Assembly: GCA_963734015.1 (NCBI GenBank)
Contig: CAVTFG010000020.1
Span: forward strand, 1-37,148
DNA length: 37,148 bases
Direction: 5' to 3'
From: JALZKA01 sp963734015
GTDB taxonomy: Bacteria; Actinomycetota; Thermoleophilia; Solirubrobacterales; 70-9
In this document: positions 7,657 to 15,186 of the stretch, one piece after another
Layout of the letters: the number at the start of each line of letters is the position of its first letter
Position numbering within the stretch: the first letter of the stretch is position 1
Notes under the pieces: model-generated
Database searches by the model: none
What the model saw: only the letters and a program-made list of their open reading frames with translations
What the model was told of the DNA's origin: nothing
Program-made: the position numbers and the translations under genes

Positions 7657-7736
7657 TTCGGTAGCTGAGCCGTCTCGCTGAGCCCGAGACCTCTGGCTTT
7701 GCGTCCCCGCCTCACGGCGGGTTTGCCTTGTCGGTG
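7657..7736 (-). ncRNA. Cyclic-di-GMP-I (GEMM) riboswitch aptamer
   Basis: The minus strand carries the hallmark blocks of the GEMM-I aptamer in order. First comes ACAAGGCAAACC, then a P2 hairpin CCGCC-GTGA-GGCGG with a GNRA loop. The GGACGCAAAGCC core follows, then a P3 hairpin GTCTCG...CGAGAC, and last AGCTACCGAAG closing P1. The lyase ribosome binding site GAGGAG follows within 1-6 nt and its ATG within 13 nt. No terminator hairpin lies between, so control is most likely at translation initiation. Whether it senses c-di-GMP or 3',3'-cGAMP cannot be told from sequence alone. Confidence 0.9.
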
Positions 7737-7785
7737 GAGGCCGGTCCCACGGCCCCCCGCATTTGTGAGTGTTTCCCTAAGGTTC

Positions 7786-7809
7786 GGTTTCCAAACCTCA
7801 AAACTTGAG
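7786..7809. promoter_or_regulatory. Two adjacent short palindromes upstream of the riboswitch
   Basis: GGTTT-CC-AAACC (7786-7797) is followed directly by CTCAA-AAC-TTGAG (7797-7809). They lie 50-75 bp upstream of the aptamer on the lyase side and could be a binding site for a transcription factor or part of the promoter. No -10/-35 pair is convincing. Confidence 0.3.
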
Positions 7810-7874
7810 AAAAGCTGAAACTAACTGGAACGTCCGTCCAACCGCCGTGGGCGAAGTCTTGCGCGGGGATAAGC

Positions 7875-7899
7875 GAGAGCCCCGCCAGGCGGGGCTCTC
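7875..7899 (-). terminator. Hairpin terminator after the PepSY gene
   Basis: GAGAGCCCCGC pairs perfectly with GCGGGGCTCTC over 11 bp with a 3-nt loop, 29 nt past the PepSY stop codon. No U-run follows, as is common in high-GC actinobacteria. Confidence 0.7.
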
Positions 7900-7927
7900 G
7901 GAACTCACGGGTCTGGCTTGGTGGGTC

Positions 7928-8260
7928 TCAGCCCTCGCCGGCCTCGTCCTCCTCGCCATCGTCGGCCTCGTCGCCGACCACGTTGAACGAGCGGTCGAGC
8001 TGCACGTCGGTCTGGCTGCCGTCTTCCAGCGTCACCTCGACCTCGTAATAGCTCTCCTCGTCGCCGACCTCGGTGCCGGTCACCTGGCCGCCGCCGGTGT
8101 GCTCGAGCGCAGCAGCGCTCGCGCTTTCGAGGGCGCTGCCGGAGATCGGCTTCTCGGTCGCATCGTCGTCACCGCCGGTGCCGAGGGCAACGCCTGCGCC
8201 GCCAGCGGCGATCGCGGCCGCGGCGACGCCGCTGATCAGGATCTTCGTTCGCTTGGTCAT
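7928..8260 (-). CDS. Small secreted PepSY-domain protein
   Basis: A 110-residue exported protein. A signal peptide or anchor covers residues 1-30 (TKRTKILISGVAAAAIAAGG). It is followed by a PepSY domain containing ISGSALESASAAALEHTGGG, 'VTGTEVGDEESYYEVEVTLED' in two pieces, and VQLDRSFNVVG. A very acidic tail (DEADDGEEDEAGEG) ends the protein. PepSY domains are thought to inhibit peptidases or act as small binding domains outside the membrane; the actual target is unknown. ATG 8260 has AGGAGG 7 nt upstream. It is monocistronic, with its own terminator at 7875-7899. Confidence 0.9.
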   Translation of the reverse strand: MTKRTKILISGVAAAAIAAGGAGVALGTGGDDDATEKPISGSALESASAAALEHTGGGQVTGTEVGDEESYYEVEVTLEDGSQTDVQLDRSFNVVGDEADDGEEDEAGEG

Positions 8261-8338
8261 TTCATTCCTCCTGGGTTCAGGGTTGAGGCCGTGTTTCTAC
8301 GGGGGCGTGATGAAACGACGATGAACGACGCGCGGCCT

Positions 8339-8344
8339 TAGGGT
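8339..8344 (+). promoter_or_regulatory. -10 box TAGGGT, near-leaderless start
   Basis: TAGGGT (TANNNT) lies 7 nt before the ATG at 8352, with no Shine-Dalgarno sequence. Confidence 0.4.
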
Positions 8345-8351
8345 GTTGGGC

Positions 8352-8645
8352 ATGGCGGACGTCGACCAAGCGGTGCGGCTCGTGACCGATCCTGCGAACG
8401 TGACCCGGATGGGCCAGACCGGCCCAGCCGAGCAGTTCGCCGTCAAGCAGAACCGGGTGCTGAGGGCGCTCCGCGACGCCGGCGCCGGCAAGGCCGAGGC
8501 CCGCGAGCTCGCGCTGAAGGCGCTGGAGCAGGTCGAGGGCGGCGCCGAGCTCCAGGCCCACCGCGGTGCCCAGCCTGTCGGCGGCCGCGGCGACGCAACC
8601 GAAGAGCACTGGTGGGTTCCGGCCACGGTGGTCAGGTTCGAGTAA
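8352..8645 (+). CDS. Small hypothetical protein
   Basis: The 97-residue product begins MADVDQAVRLVTDPANVTRM and contains a helical stretch rich in Ala, Glu and Arg (RALRDAGAGKAEARELALKA). Nearly all third codon positions are G or C, which supports coding in this frame rather than on the opposite strand. The ATG at 8352 is preferred over GTG 8343 because it sits 7 nt after a -10-like box. Its last 14 nt overlap the convergent GntR gene. I do not recognise a family. Confidence 0.6.
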   Translation: MADVDQAVRLVTDPANVTRMGQTGPAEQFAVKQNRVLRALRDAGAGKAEARELALKALEQVEGGAELQAHRGAQPVGGRGDATEEHWWVPATVVRFE

Positions 8646-9393
8646 GCGGAGCAACCGCCTTCGCCGAGGCACGGGCGCGACTCTGGTGCGCAACCGCGGC
8701 GTCGCGGATGCGATGAATGTGGTCGCCCATCGCGACTCTGGCGCGCTCGGGGTCTCGAGCGCAGATCGCGTCGACGATGCTCCGGTGCTCGCCGGCTGTC
8801 CGCTGCGCGACGGTGGGCAGCTGCACCGTGTAGCCGCGGCTCTCCTCGGCGATCGCGGCGATCGTCGCCAGGAGGCGCTCGAGCAGCGGATTGTGCGCGG
8901 CGCCGGCGATGCGCTCGTGTAGCTCGACGTCCAAGCGCACCAGCTCGTCCGTCGTCAGGTTTCGCACACTGCCGCTGCGCGCGCATTCGCGCAGCTCCGC
9001 GAGCTCCTCGTCGGCGGCGCGCTCGGCTGCCTGTGCCGCTGCGCCCGGTTCCAGCATGAGCCGGACCTCGAAGAGGTGTTCGAGCCCGAAGTCGGAGAGC
9101 GCCAGCGCGAACTGGAGCGGGCGCAGGAGCTCCTCGACGCCGAGCGAGGAGACGAAGGTGCCCGACCCGTGCCGGCTCTCGACGATGTTCATCGCCTGAA
9201 GCGCCCGCATGGCCTCGCGCACGGTCGGGCGGCTGACGCCGAGCGCCGTGCTCAGCGCCCGCTCCGAGGGCAGGCGATCGCCGGGGCGCAGCCGCCCGTC
9301 GAGGATCATGTCCTTGACGGTCAGGACCGCGTCCGTCGTGAACCCCGTCCGGGCGAGCGGGCGGAAGTCTGCGCCGGGCTCGTTCCCGTCCAT
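8632..9393 (-). CDS. GntR-family regulator, FadR/FCD subgroup
   Basis: A 253-residue DNA-binding regulator. The N-terminal winged helix spans about residues 10-80, with GRLRPGDRLPSERALSTALG, 'VSRPTVREAMRALQ' and RHGSGTFV. The C-terminal FCD ligand-binding domain is all-helical. It carries the metal/ligand positions in DVELHERIAGAAHNPLLERL, 'EHRSIVDAI' and GDHIHRI. The ATG at 9393 overlaps the cupin stop codon by 1 nt (TGATG); the open frame further upstream to 9501 is only a shadow of the cupin gene. As the last gene of the molybdenum hydroxylase operon it probably autoregulates it. A candidate palindromic operator lies at 13474-13483. Confidence 0.92.
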   Translation of the reverse strand: MDGNEPGADFRPLARTGFTTDAVLTVKDMILDGRLRPGDRLPSERALSTALGVSRPTVREAMRALQAMNIVESRHGSGTFVSSLGVEELLRPLQFALALSDFGLEHLFEVRLMLEPGAAAQAAERAADEELAELRECARSGSVRNLTTDELVRLDVELHERIAGAAHNPLLERLLATIAAIAEESRGYTVQLPTVAQRTAGEHRSIVDAICARDPERARVAMGDHIHRIRDAAVAHQSRARASAKAVAPLTRT

Positions 9394-9782
9394 CAGCGCT
9401 CGACGTGCCCCGAGCCGCCGTCGGCGCCGAGGACCAGGTCCCGCTCGCGGACCGGAACGTGGTCGAGGGGCACCGGGGCCAAGGCCTCGATGAACGCGCA
9501 ACCGTGTTCGGAGTAAAGCTCGTGCTCGAGCCCCCGGTTGACGACCACGGTGTCCCCCGCGCGGAGGGTGCGGGTCTCGTCTTCGATCGTCATCGTCACC
9601 TCACCCTCGAGGATCAGCATCACCTGCTCGGTGTGCTCATGGCTGTGGCGAGCGACGCGCATCCCGGGCTCGTACGCGGCGCGGCACAGCAGCACCTGTT
9701 CGCCCCCGACCGCGTTGAGGTGGACGCCGGGTGCGAACTCGTACGTCTCGACGTCGTTGAAGGTGCCGAATGGTGAGCTCAT
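9393..9782 (-). CDS. Cupin-domain protein
   Basis: A 129-residue single-domain cupin. Motif 1 is RHSHEHTEQVMLILEGE (two His and one Glu metal ligands), and motif 2 is 'LRAGDTVVVNRGLEHEL' with the final His. It could be a small metal-dependent enzyme or a sensor of the hydroxylase substrate. It overlaps the upstream molybdopterin subunit gene by 4 nt (ATGA) and the downstream GntR gene by 1 nt, so it is part of the same operon. Function beyond the fold is not evident. Confidence 0.9.
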   Translation of the reverse strand: MSSPFGTFNDVETYEFAPGVHLNAVGGEQVLLCRAAYEPGMRVARHSHEHTEQVMLILEGEVTMTIEDETRTLRAGDTVVVNRGLEHELYSEHGCAFIEALAPVPLDHVPVRERDLVLGADGGSGHVER

Positions 9783-10777
9783 GCCGCCTCCTCAAGCGCG
9801 CGCAGGATCTTCTCTGGAGTGATTGGAAGCTCGGTGATCTGGACTCCGATCGCGTCGGTGACGGCGTTGGCGATGGCGGGAATCGGGGAGTTGGCGGTCA
9901 TCTCGCCGACGCCCTTCATCCCGAACGGCCCGTTCGCAGAGGGGATCTCAAGGATCGTCGACTCGATCTCGGGCAGCTCCGCCGCGCCGGGCATGAGGTA
10001 GTGGGAGAAGTCGTCCGGCGCATGGTCGGTCTCCGGGTAGTACGGCGCGGTCGTCTCGTACAGCGCGTGCGACATGCCCATCCAGGTTCCCCCGGTGATC
10101 TGTCCCTCGACGAGGGCCGGGTTGAGCGCCCGGCCCACCTCATAGGCGCTCTTGAGGCTCAGTACGCGGACGTGCCCGGTCTCGGTGTCCACCTCGACCT
10201 CGGCGATCGTGCACGCGTGAGCCTCCGTCGAGTCCGGGTCCATCGCCCCGGTCTCGGGGTCGACCTCGCTCTTCGGCTTCATGTACATGCCGCGGCCCGA
10301 GATCGAGCGCCCGTGCTTGAAGTGGGCGGCCAGGGCGACATCGGCGATCGGGATCGAGCGCTCCGGCACGCCGACGACTCGGATGTTGCCCTGGCCGTCG
10401 GTTTCCACGTCCTCGGGCGCCGCCTCGAGCTCGTCGGCCGCGACCTCCAGCAGCACCTCCTTCGCCTCGTTGGCCGCCGCGATGATCGCGTTCCCCACTC
10501 GGTGCGTGGCGCGGCTCGCGAAGGTGCCCATGCAATGAGGGCCGGTGTCCGAGTCGGCGGTGTCGACCTGGACGGTCTCGAGCGGGACGCCGAGCGTCTC
10601 CGCCCCGATCTGAGCCATGACCGTGCGCAGGCCCTGGCCCAGGTCGACGCTCGAGAGGGTGATCATGAAGGCACCGGTGGGCGTCGAGTGGATCAGCGCC
10701 TGGCTCGGATCACCCCCCAGGTTCATGCCGGTCGGGTAGTTGACCGCCGCCATCCCGCGGCCGCGCAGGAGCGTCAC
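9779..10777 (-). CDS. Molybdopterin-binding subunit, C-terminal half (medium subunit)
   Basis: A 332-residue protein equal to the C-terminal molybdopterin domain of xanthine dehydrogenase-family large subunits. Visible motifs are VNYPTGMNLGGDPS near the start, SSVDLGQGLRTVMAQ (MoCo contact, about 48-62), GTFASRATHRVGNAI (about 90), and KGVGEMTANSPIPAIANAV, in which Glu292 corresponds to the catalytic glutamate. It starts at GTG 10777 inside a GTGA overlap with the stop of the N-terminal half, so the pair is a translationally coupled split and not a frameshift. The same division into large and medium subunits is known for nicotinate dehydrogenase (NdhL/NdhM). The frame upstream to 10951 is a shadow. 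Confidence 0.88.
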   Translation of the reverse strand: MTLLRGRGMAAVNYPTGMNLGGDPSQALIHSTPTGAFMITLSSVDLGQGLRTVMAQIGAETLGVPLETVQVDTADSDTGPHCMGTFASRATHRVGNAIIAAANEAKEVLLEVAADELEAAPEDVETDGQGNIRVVGVPERSIPIADVALAAHFKHGRSISGRGMYMKPKSEVDPETGAMDPDSTEAHACTIAEVEVDTETGHVRVLSLKSAYEVGRALNPALVEGQITGGTWMGMSHALYETTAPYYPETDHAPDDFSHYLMPGAAELPEIESTILEIPSANGPFGMKGVGEMTANSPIPAIANAVTDAIGVQITELPITPEKILRALEEAA

Positions 10778-12132
10778 TCCGCCACCTGCCCGCGGTCGTT
10801 CGAGGTCATCGCCCGCAGCTCGGCCGAGAGCTCGACGCCGGCCATCTCGGCTGCCGCATGCATCGTCTCGACCAGGGTGGCGTCCGCGGTGGTCTTGCCA
10901 TAGGGGCGCTCGTCGCCGTTGCGGTACGCGTGGCGCAATCGAAGCTCCCACGGGTCGATCTCAAGCTCACGCGCGATCCGGTCCATCTGCATCTCGAGCG
11001 CGAACGACGCCTCGGTGACCCCGAAGCCGCGCATCGCGCTCGACGGCGTCCGGTTCGTGAAGACGCAGTGGACGTCGATCGAGACGTTGGGGATCGTGTA
11101 CGGCCCGGAGGCGTTGGCCGCGTGCTTCGTGCACCCGTAGGGCGTGTGGCGGCTGTAGGCGCCGGCGTCCTCGTAGCTCGTCACCTCGCGCGAGACGATC
11201 GCGCCGTCGTCCATCACGCCGTCGGTGATGTAGATGCGGTTGGCGCTCCGGGTCGAGGAGACCTGCATCTCCTCCTCGCGCGTGTAGACGTAGCGGATCG
11301 GGCGGCCAGTTCGCATGGCGGCGAGCGTCGCCAGGGGCTCGACGATGACGTCGACCTTCCCGCCGAAGCCGCCGCCCACGCTGCCCCCGATGAAGCGCAG
11401 CTTGTGCGGTGGGACCTGGAGGATGATCGCCGTGTTGTCGAGGCTGAAGAAGATCGCCTGGGTGTTCGTGTAGACGGTGACGCGGCCGTCGGCCTCGGGC
11501 TTGGCGACGCAACCCGTCGGCTCAACGGGGGCATGCTCGATCGGGCTCATCTGGTAGCGGCCGGTGATCACGCGGTCGGCCTGCTCGCGGGCGGCCGGGG
11601 CATCGCCGTGGCGAACGCGCCGGCAGTGGTGCCCCTCGTAGACGAAGTAGTTCGTGCCCCAGTGGGTGACGATCGGCGCGCCGGGTTCGAGTGCCTCCTC
11701 GACGTCGAAGACGGCAGGAAGCTCCTCGAGGTCCAGCTGCACCTTGGCCGCCGCCTCGAACGCCGCGGTCTCGGTCTCCGCCACGACGACCGCGACCGGC
11801 TCGCCCTTGTAGCGCACGCGCTCGGCTGCGAGCACCTGCTCCTCGTCGGGCTCGACCCCGATCAGACAGAGGATCGTGTAGACGTTCTTCGGGACGTCCG
11901 CGGCGGTCAGCGAGGTGACGAAGCCCGGGACCTTTTCGGCCGCGGAGAAGTCGATGCCACGGATCCGGGCGTGTGCCACCGGGCTGCGCACCGCCTTCAT
12001 GTGGCACATGCGCGGGAAGCTGACGTCCCCGGAAAACGTGGTCGAGCCGTTCACGTGACCGAGCGCGTCGCGGCGTTCGTGCGTCCGTCCGATGACGTCG
12101 AACGGCTTCGCCCCGTTGCCCGGCGCACTCAT
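10774..12132 (-). CDS. Molybdopterin-binding subunit, N-terminal half (large subunit)
   Basis: A 452-residue protein covering the N-terminal aldehyde oxidase/xanthine dehydrogenase a/b-hammerhead domain (residues 20-145) and the first molybdopterin-binding domain. Key motifs are TNTQAIF (Gln225), IGGSVGGGFGGKVDV (about 248-262), TREEEMQ and SAMRGFGVTEASFALEMQMD with the substrate-site Arg. The chain stops after SNDRGQVAE, where unsplit homologues run on into the next gene. Together the halves give about 784 residues, the normal size of the single large subunit. It overlaps the 2Fe-2S gene by 4 nt upstream and the next half by 4 nt downstream. The substrate is unknown; N-heterocycles, purines or aldehydes are all possible for the family. 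Confidence 0.92.
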   Translation of the reverse strand: MSAPGNGAKPFDVIGRTHERRDALGHVNGSTTFSGDVSFPRMCHMKAVRSPVAHARIRGIDFSAAEKVPGFVTSLTAADVPKNVYTILCLIGVEPDEEQVLAAERVRYKGEPVAVVVAETETAAFEAAAKVQLDLEELPAVFDVEEALEPGAPIVTHWGTNYFVYEGHHCRRVRHGDAPAAREQADRVITGRYQMSPIEHAPVEPTGCVAKPEADGRVTVYTNTQAIFFSLDNTAIILQVPPHKLRFIGGSVGGGFGGKVDVIVEPLATLAAMRTGRPIRYVYTREEEMQVSSTRSANRIYITDGVMDDGAIVSREVTSYEDAGAYSRHTPYGCTKHAANASGPYTIPNVSIDVHCVFTNRTPSSAMRGFGVTEASFALEMQMDRIARELEIDPWELRLRHAYRNGDERPYGKTTADATLVETMHAAAEMAGVELSAELRAMTSNDRGQVAE

Positions 12133-12620
12133 GCCGAGGCCTCCCGGCGCTCACGCATCCGGCCCGCCGCGTCTGAGACCGCCGCGATGATCGGCGCGAT
12201 CCCCGTGCAGCGGCAGACGTTTCCGGAGAGGGCGACACCGATCTCCTCGGGCGTGGGATCGGGGTTTCGCTCGAGGAGCGCAGCGGCGACGCTGATCATC
12301 CCCGGGCTGCAGAAGCCGCACTGTGATGCGAAGCCCTCGTGGAAGGCGGCCTGAAGGTCGCTCCGGCCGTCGGTCTCACCGTGTCCCTCGATCGTGCGCA
12401 CGGCGTGGTCCTCCACGTTCTCGACCGGCACGAGGCACGACAGGGTCGGCTCACCGTCGAGAAGAACGGTGCAGCTACCGCAGCCGCCCTGGCGACACCC
12501 GGCCTTCGCGCCGGTCAGCCCCAGCTGCCCACGCACCACGCTCTGAAGCGTCTCGAGCGGCTCGGCGAGCACCGTCACCGGCTCGCCGTTGAGTTCGAAG
12601 CTGACGGCCCGGGCGCTCAT
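12129..12620 (-). CDS. 2Fe-2S subunit of molybdenum hydroxylase
   Basis: The 163-residue electron-transfer subunit with both clusters. The plant-ferredoxin-type cluster is held by Cys42, Cys47, Cys50 and Cys62 (GCRQGGCGSC...SC). The helical cluster is held by Cys101, Cys104, Cys136 and Cys138 (QCGFCSPGM ... GNVCRCTG). It passes electrons from the molybdenum site to FAD. It overlaps both neighbours by 4 nt (ATGA), consistent with coupled translation and equal amounts of subunits. Confidence 0.96.
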   Translation of the reverse strand: MSARAVSFELNGEPVTVLAEPLETLQSVVRGQLGLTGAKAGCRQGGCGSCTVLLDGEPTLSCLVPVENVEDHAVRTIEGHGETDGRSDLQAAFHEGFASQCGFCSPGMISVAAALLERNPDPTPEEIGVALSGNVCRCTGIAPIIAAVSDAAGRMRERREASA

Positions 12621-13441
12621 GCGGCCTCGCCCTCCAAAGCGCTCGCGAGCGCGCGCCTCACATGCACCTTGATCATCCGCGTTCGGTACCAGGCGCTCGC
12701 CACAGCGTCGTCGACGACCTCGACCGATCCGGCCGCCGCCTCGACCGCCGCCTCGACCGCCGCCTCGTCGCCGGGCGAACCCACCAGCGCGTCCTCCGCC
12801 CCGGTGGCGCGGAACGCGCGGGGGCCGACGGCGCCGAGGGCGATTCGGGCTTCGCTGATCGTCCCGCCTTCGCGCCGCACCCGAGCAGCGACGCTGACCA
12901 CCGGGGGAGCTCCCGCAGCCAACCGCGCGCAGCGCTCGAAACTGACGGCCCCGGCGCGCCCGGGGATCACGATCTCGGTCAGGAGCTCGCCCGCGAGCGG
13001 CCGGTTGCCCTCGAGGGCTTCGGCGAGAGGGATGCGCTGCTCGCCCTGGGCGCCGGCGAGCGCGACCTCCGCGTCGAGTGCCAGCAGGACCGGGACCAGA
13101 TCGCCGTAGGGACGAGAGACGAGCAGGTTGCCGCCGATCGTCGCGGTCGTTCTGAGCGACCAGCCTCCGATCGATCGAGCGGCTGCCGCGAGGGCAGGGA
13201 CGTCGTCCAACTCGGCCACCGCCTGCAGCGGGGTCATGGCGCCCAGCGTGAGTGCCCCGTTTCGATCCACCTGGTCAAGCCCGGCGCGCGCGAGGCCGAT
13301 CACCCGACGGTCATTCAACTCACCCACGGTCGCTCGCGGAACGATGGTCGTGCCGCCGCCCATCACGATCGCGGTGGGGTCCTCGGCGATGAGCCTTACG
13401 GCCTCGTCCGGCGTGCTCGCGAGCACGTACTCCCGCACCAA
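12617..13441 (-). CDS. FAD-binding subunit of molybdenum hydroxylase (CoxM-like)
   Basis: About 274 residues with the vanillyl-alcohol-oxidase-type FAD fold. The flavin-binding loop IVMGGGTTIVPR lies near residues 25-36. The second motif ATIGGNLLVSRPYGDLVPVL lies near 99-118 (TIGGN). A C-terminal CoxM domain follows. It carries a short Ala/Glu/Val repeat EAAVEAAVEAAAG encoded by a 12-bp tandem repeat. It is the first gene of the operon. The start is TTG 13441 or GTG 13438; AGGAGAAG lies 9-15 nt upstream, favouring neither clearly. Confidence 0.93.
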   Translation of the reverse strand: MVREYVLASTPDEAVRLIAEDPTAIVMGGGTTIVPRATVGELNDRRVIGLARAGLDQVDRNGALTLGAMTPLQAVAELDDVPALAAAARSIGGWSLRTTATIGGNLLVSRPYGDLVPVLLALDAEVALAGAQGEQRIPLAEALEGNRPLAGELLTEIVIPGRAGAVSFERCARLAAGAPPVVSVAARVRREGGTISEARIALGAVGPRAFRATGAEDALVGSPGDEAAVEAAVEAAAGSVEVVDDAVASAWYRTRMIKVHVRRALASALEGEAA

Positions 13442-13473
13442 ACCCGCTCACTTCTCCTGTTCAGTGGTCAAGT

Positions 13474-13483
13474 GGTCTGACCG
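13474..13483. promoter_or_regulatory. Candidate GntR/FCD operator TGGTCTGACC
   Basis: GGTC-T-GACC is a perfect palindrome of the kind bound by FadR/FCD regulators. It lies just downstream of a GTATAG -10-like sequence (minus strand, 13493-13498) and 33 bp before the operon start. It is the natural site for the GntR regulator encoded at the operon's end. Confidence 0.4.
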
Positions 13484-13524
13484 ATTCAACCTATACGCGT
13501 GAGCCTCCGAGTGTCGGGCGGGTG

Positions 13525-15057
13525 CTACTCGACGATCTCGGCCTCGGGCGCCTTGCCACGCGGGAGGCCGGCCAGCGCGACCAGGAACGCGACTGCCATC
13601 GCTCCTGCCATCACGTAGAAGACCGTCTGGGACGAGAGGGCGAACGCATCCTGCACCGCCTGGAACTGGGCCGCGCTCGCGTGCCCCGTCGCGTCTCCGG
13701 TTCCAGCGCTGTGCTGACTCAGGGAATTCGCGACCTCGACCGCTTCAGAGTGAGGCACGTGATCGGAGCCCGTGAGCGACGTGAGCTTGTCCACGACATT
13801 GGTGCGGTTCTGCGAGATGAGGAGGGTGCCGAGCACGGCGAGCCCCAGGCTGGCACCGAGATTGCGAGCCGTCTGGGTGATCCCGGTGACCTCGCCGTAG
13901 CTGGTGCCCGGCGCTCGGTTGAGCGCGTCGGTTGAGACCGGCCCCAGGATCAGGCCGGTGCCGGCGCCGGCGAGGACGACCCGCCACCAGCCGCCGCCGT
14001 CGCTGTAGGCGATGTCGGGCATCGTCTCCGCCCAGAGGAAGAAGCCGACCGCCGCGATCGCGCACCCCGGGACGGCAGCGGCCTTCGCGCCCTGCTTGTC
14101 CAGGAGCCGTCCTCCCCACTGCGCGGCGATCACGTATCCGATGAAGAACAAGCCCAGGTAGAGGCCGGCCTGTGACGCGTCGTCGCCGAGCGAGATCTGC
14201 GAGTACATGCTCGCGTAGAGGAACATCGGCACGAACGCGATCGAGATCAGGAACAGGATCACGTTGTCGGTGGAGAACGCACGGTTCGCGAAGGTCCGAA
14301 CCTGGATCAGCGGGCTCGCGGTCGAGAGCTGGGAGACAACGAACCCGGCCATGATCGCTACACCGACGACGACCGACCCCCAGGTCTTGACGTCGTCCCA
14401 GCCCCAGTCGCTCGCCTGCTGGAGGCCGAGCACGAGCAGCCCCATCCCGAGCGCGAACAGCACGGCTCCCCGGTAGTCGAGCTGCGCAGCTTGGCGCCGG
14501 TCGTCCGGCTTCGCGCGCAGGGTCAACAGCACCGAGGCGATCGCGACCGGGATGTTGATCCAAAAGATCGCCCGCCACGAGATGTCGATCAGGTAGCCGC
14601 CGGCGAGGGGGCCGAGCGCGGTCATCCCGCCCGCGACGCCGAAGAAGATCGCCAGCGCCCTGCCGCGCTCGCTCTGCGGATAAGCGCCGACGACGATCGC
14701 CAGCGCCGCCGGGAACATGATCGCGGCACCCGCGCCCTGGATGACCCGGAAGACGATCAGCCAGGCCTCCGCGATTGAGGTGTCCGGCGTGGCGCCGCAG
14801 AGAGCCGAGGCGCCCGCGAAGATGCCGATCCCGATCAGGACCATCCGGCGCCGGCCCGCGATGTCGGCGATCCGGCCGCCGAAGGCGAACAGGGCGGCGA
14901 GGGCGAGCAGGTAGCCGTTGACGATCCACTGGGCCCCGGTCGGCGAGAGCCCGACGTCGTCCTGGATCTCGGGGACGGCGATCGAGACGATCGTCTGGTC
15001 GATGAACGTCATCGACACCGTGAAGATCATCGCGACCAGGACGAGCTTCTTGTTCAT
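13525..15057 (-). CDS. MFS transporter, DHA2 (14-TM) drug/solute exporter
   Basis: A 510-residue proton-driven exporter of the EmrB/QacA type. The start MNKKLVLVAMIFTVSMTFID is followed by 'TIVSIAVPEIQDDVG', the first-helix signature of DHA2. Motif A is GGRIADIAGRRRM. Motif C in helix 5 reads MTALGPLAGGYLIDISWRAI, followed by FWINIPVAI. About 14 membrane spans are seen. The ATG at 15057 has GGGAGG 9-14 nt upstream; the open frame extending to 15543 is antisense to a SnoaL-like gene and is not coding. It ends 83 nt before the hydroxylase operon on the same strand, so it may handle a related compound (inference). Confidence 0.93.
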   Translation of the reverse strand: MNKKLVLVAMIFTVSMTFIDQTIVSIAVPEIQDDVGLSPTGAQWIVNGYLLALAALFAFGGRIADIAGRRRMVLIGIGIFAGASALCGATPDTSIAEAWLIVFRVIQGAGAAIMFPAALAIVVGAYPQSERGRALAIFFGVAGGMTALGPLAGGYLIDISWRAIFWINIPVAIASVLLTLRAKPDDRRQAAQLDYRGAVLFALGMGLLVLGLQQASDWGWDDVKTWGSVVVGVAIMAGFVVSQLSTASPLIQVRTFANRAFSTDNVILFLISIAFVPMFLYASMYSQISLGDDASQAGLYLGLFFIGYVIAAQWGGRLLDKQGAKAAAVPGCAIAAVGFFLWAETMPDIAYSDGGGWWRVVLAGAGTGLILGPVSTDALNRAPGTSYGEVTGITQTARNLGASLGLAVLGTLLISQNRTNVVDKLTSLTGSDHVPHSEAVEVANSLSQHSAGTGDATGHASAAQFQAVQDAFALSSQTVFYVMAGAMAVAFLVALAGLPRGKAPEAEIVE

Positions 15058-15171
15058 GTGTTTCGGACCTCCCTGCGCTCCGCCGCCCCACCGCCAGCTC
15101 CCGCCCCCTCGGTGCGGATGCCTGATCCTCCCACAACGAGCACCCTCCAAGGCGCCAGCTCCGGATCGCGC

Positions 15172-15177
15172 GATACT
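15172..15177 (+). promoter_or_regulatory. GATACT -10 box of SnoaL-like gene 1
   Basis: GATACT lies 9 nt before ATG 15187 and no other ribosome binding site is present. The same GATACT-N8/9-ATGTCG arrangement recurs at 15590, 23558 and 35171, and GATACT is seen 9 nt from the window end at 37134. Confidence 0.6.
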
Positions 15178-15186
15178 CAGCGCGCG

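Noticed and set aside
10774..10951. Frameshift in the molybdopterin subunit
   Set aside because: The break has a clean GTGA stop/start overlap like the other operon junctions, and both halves have correct lengths and motifs; a natural split fits better.
10858..12354. Long plus-strand frame of 498 codons
   Set aside because: It is antisense to the molybdopterin subunit genes, whose motifs are unambiguous.
12724..12775. Short tandem repeat as a separate element
   Set aside because: It is an in-frame Ala/Glu/Val repeat inside the FAD subunit gene and probably only a surface helix.
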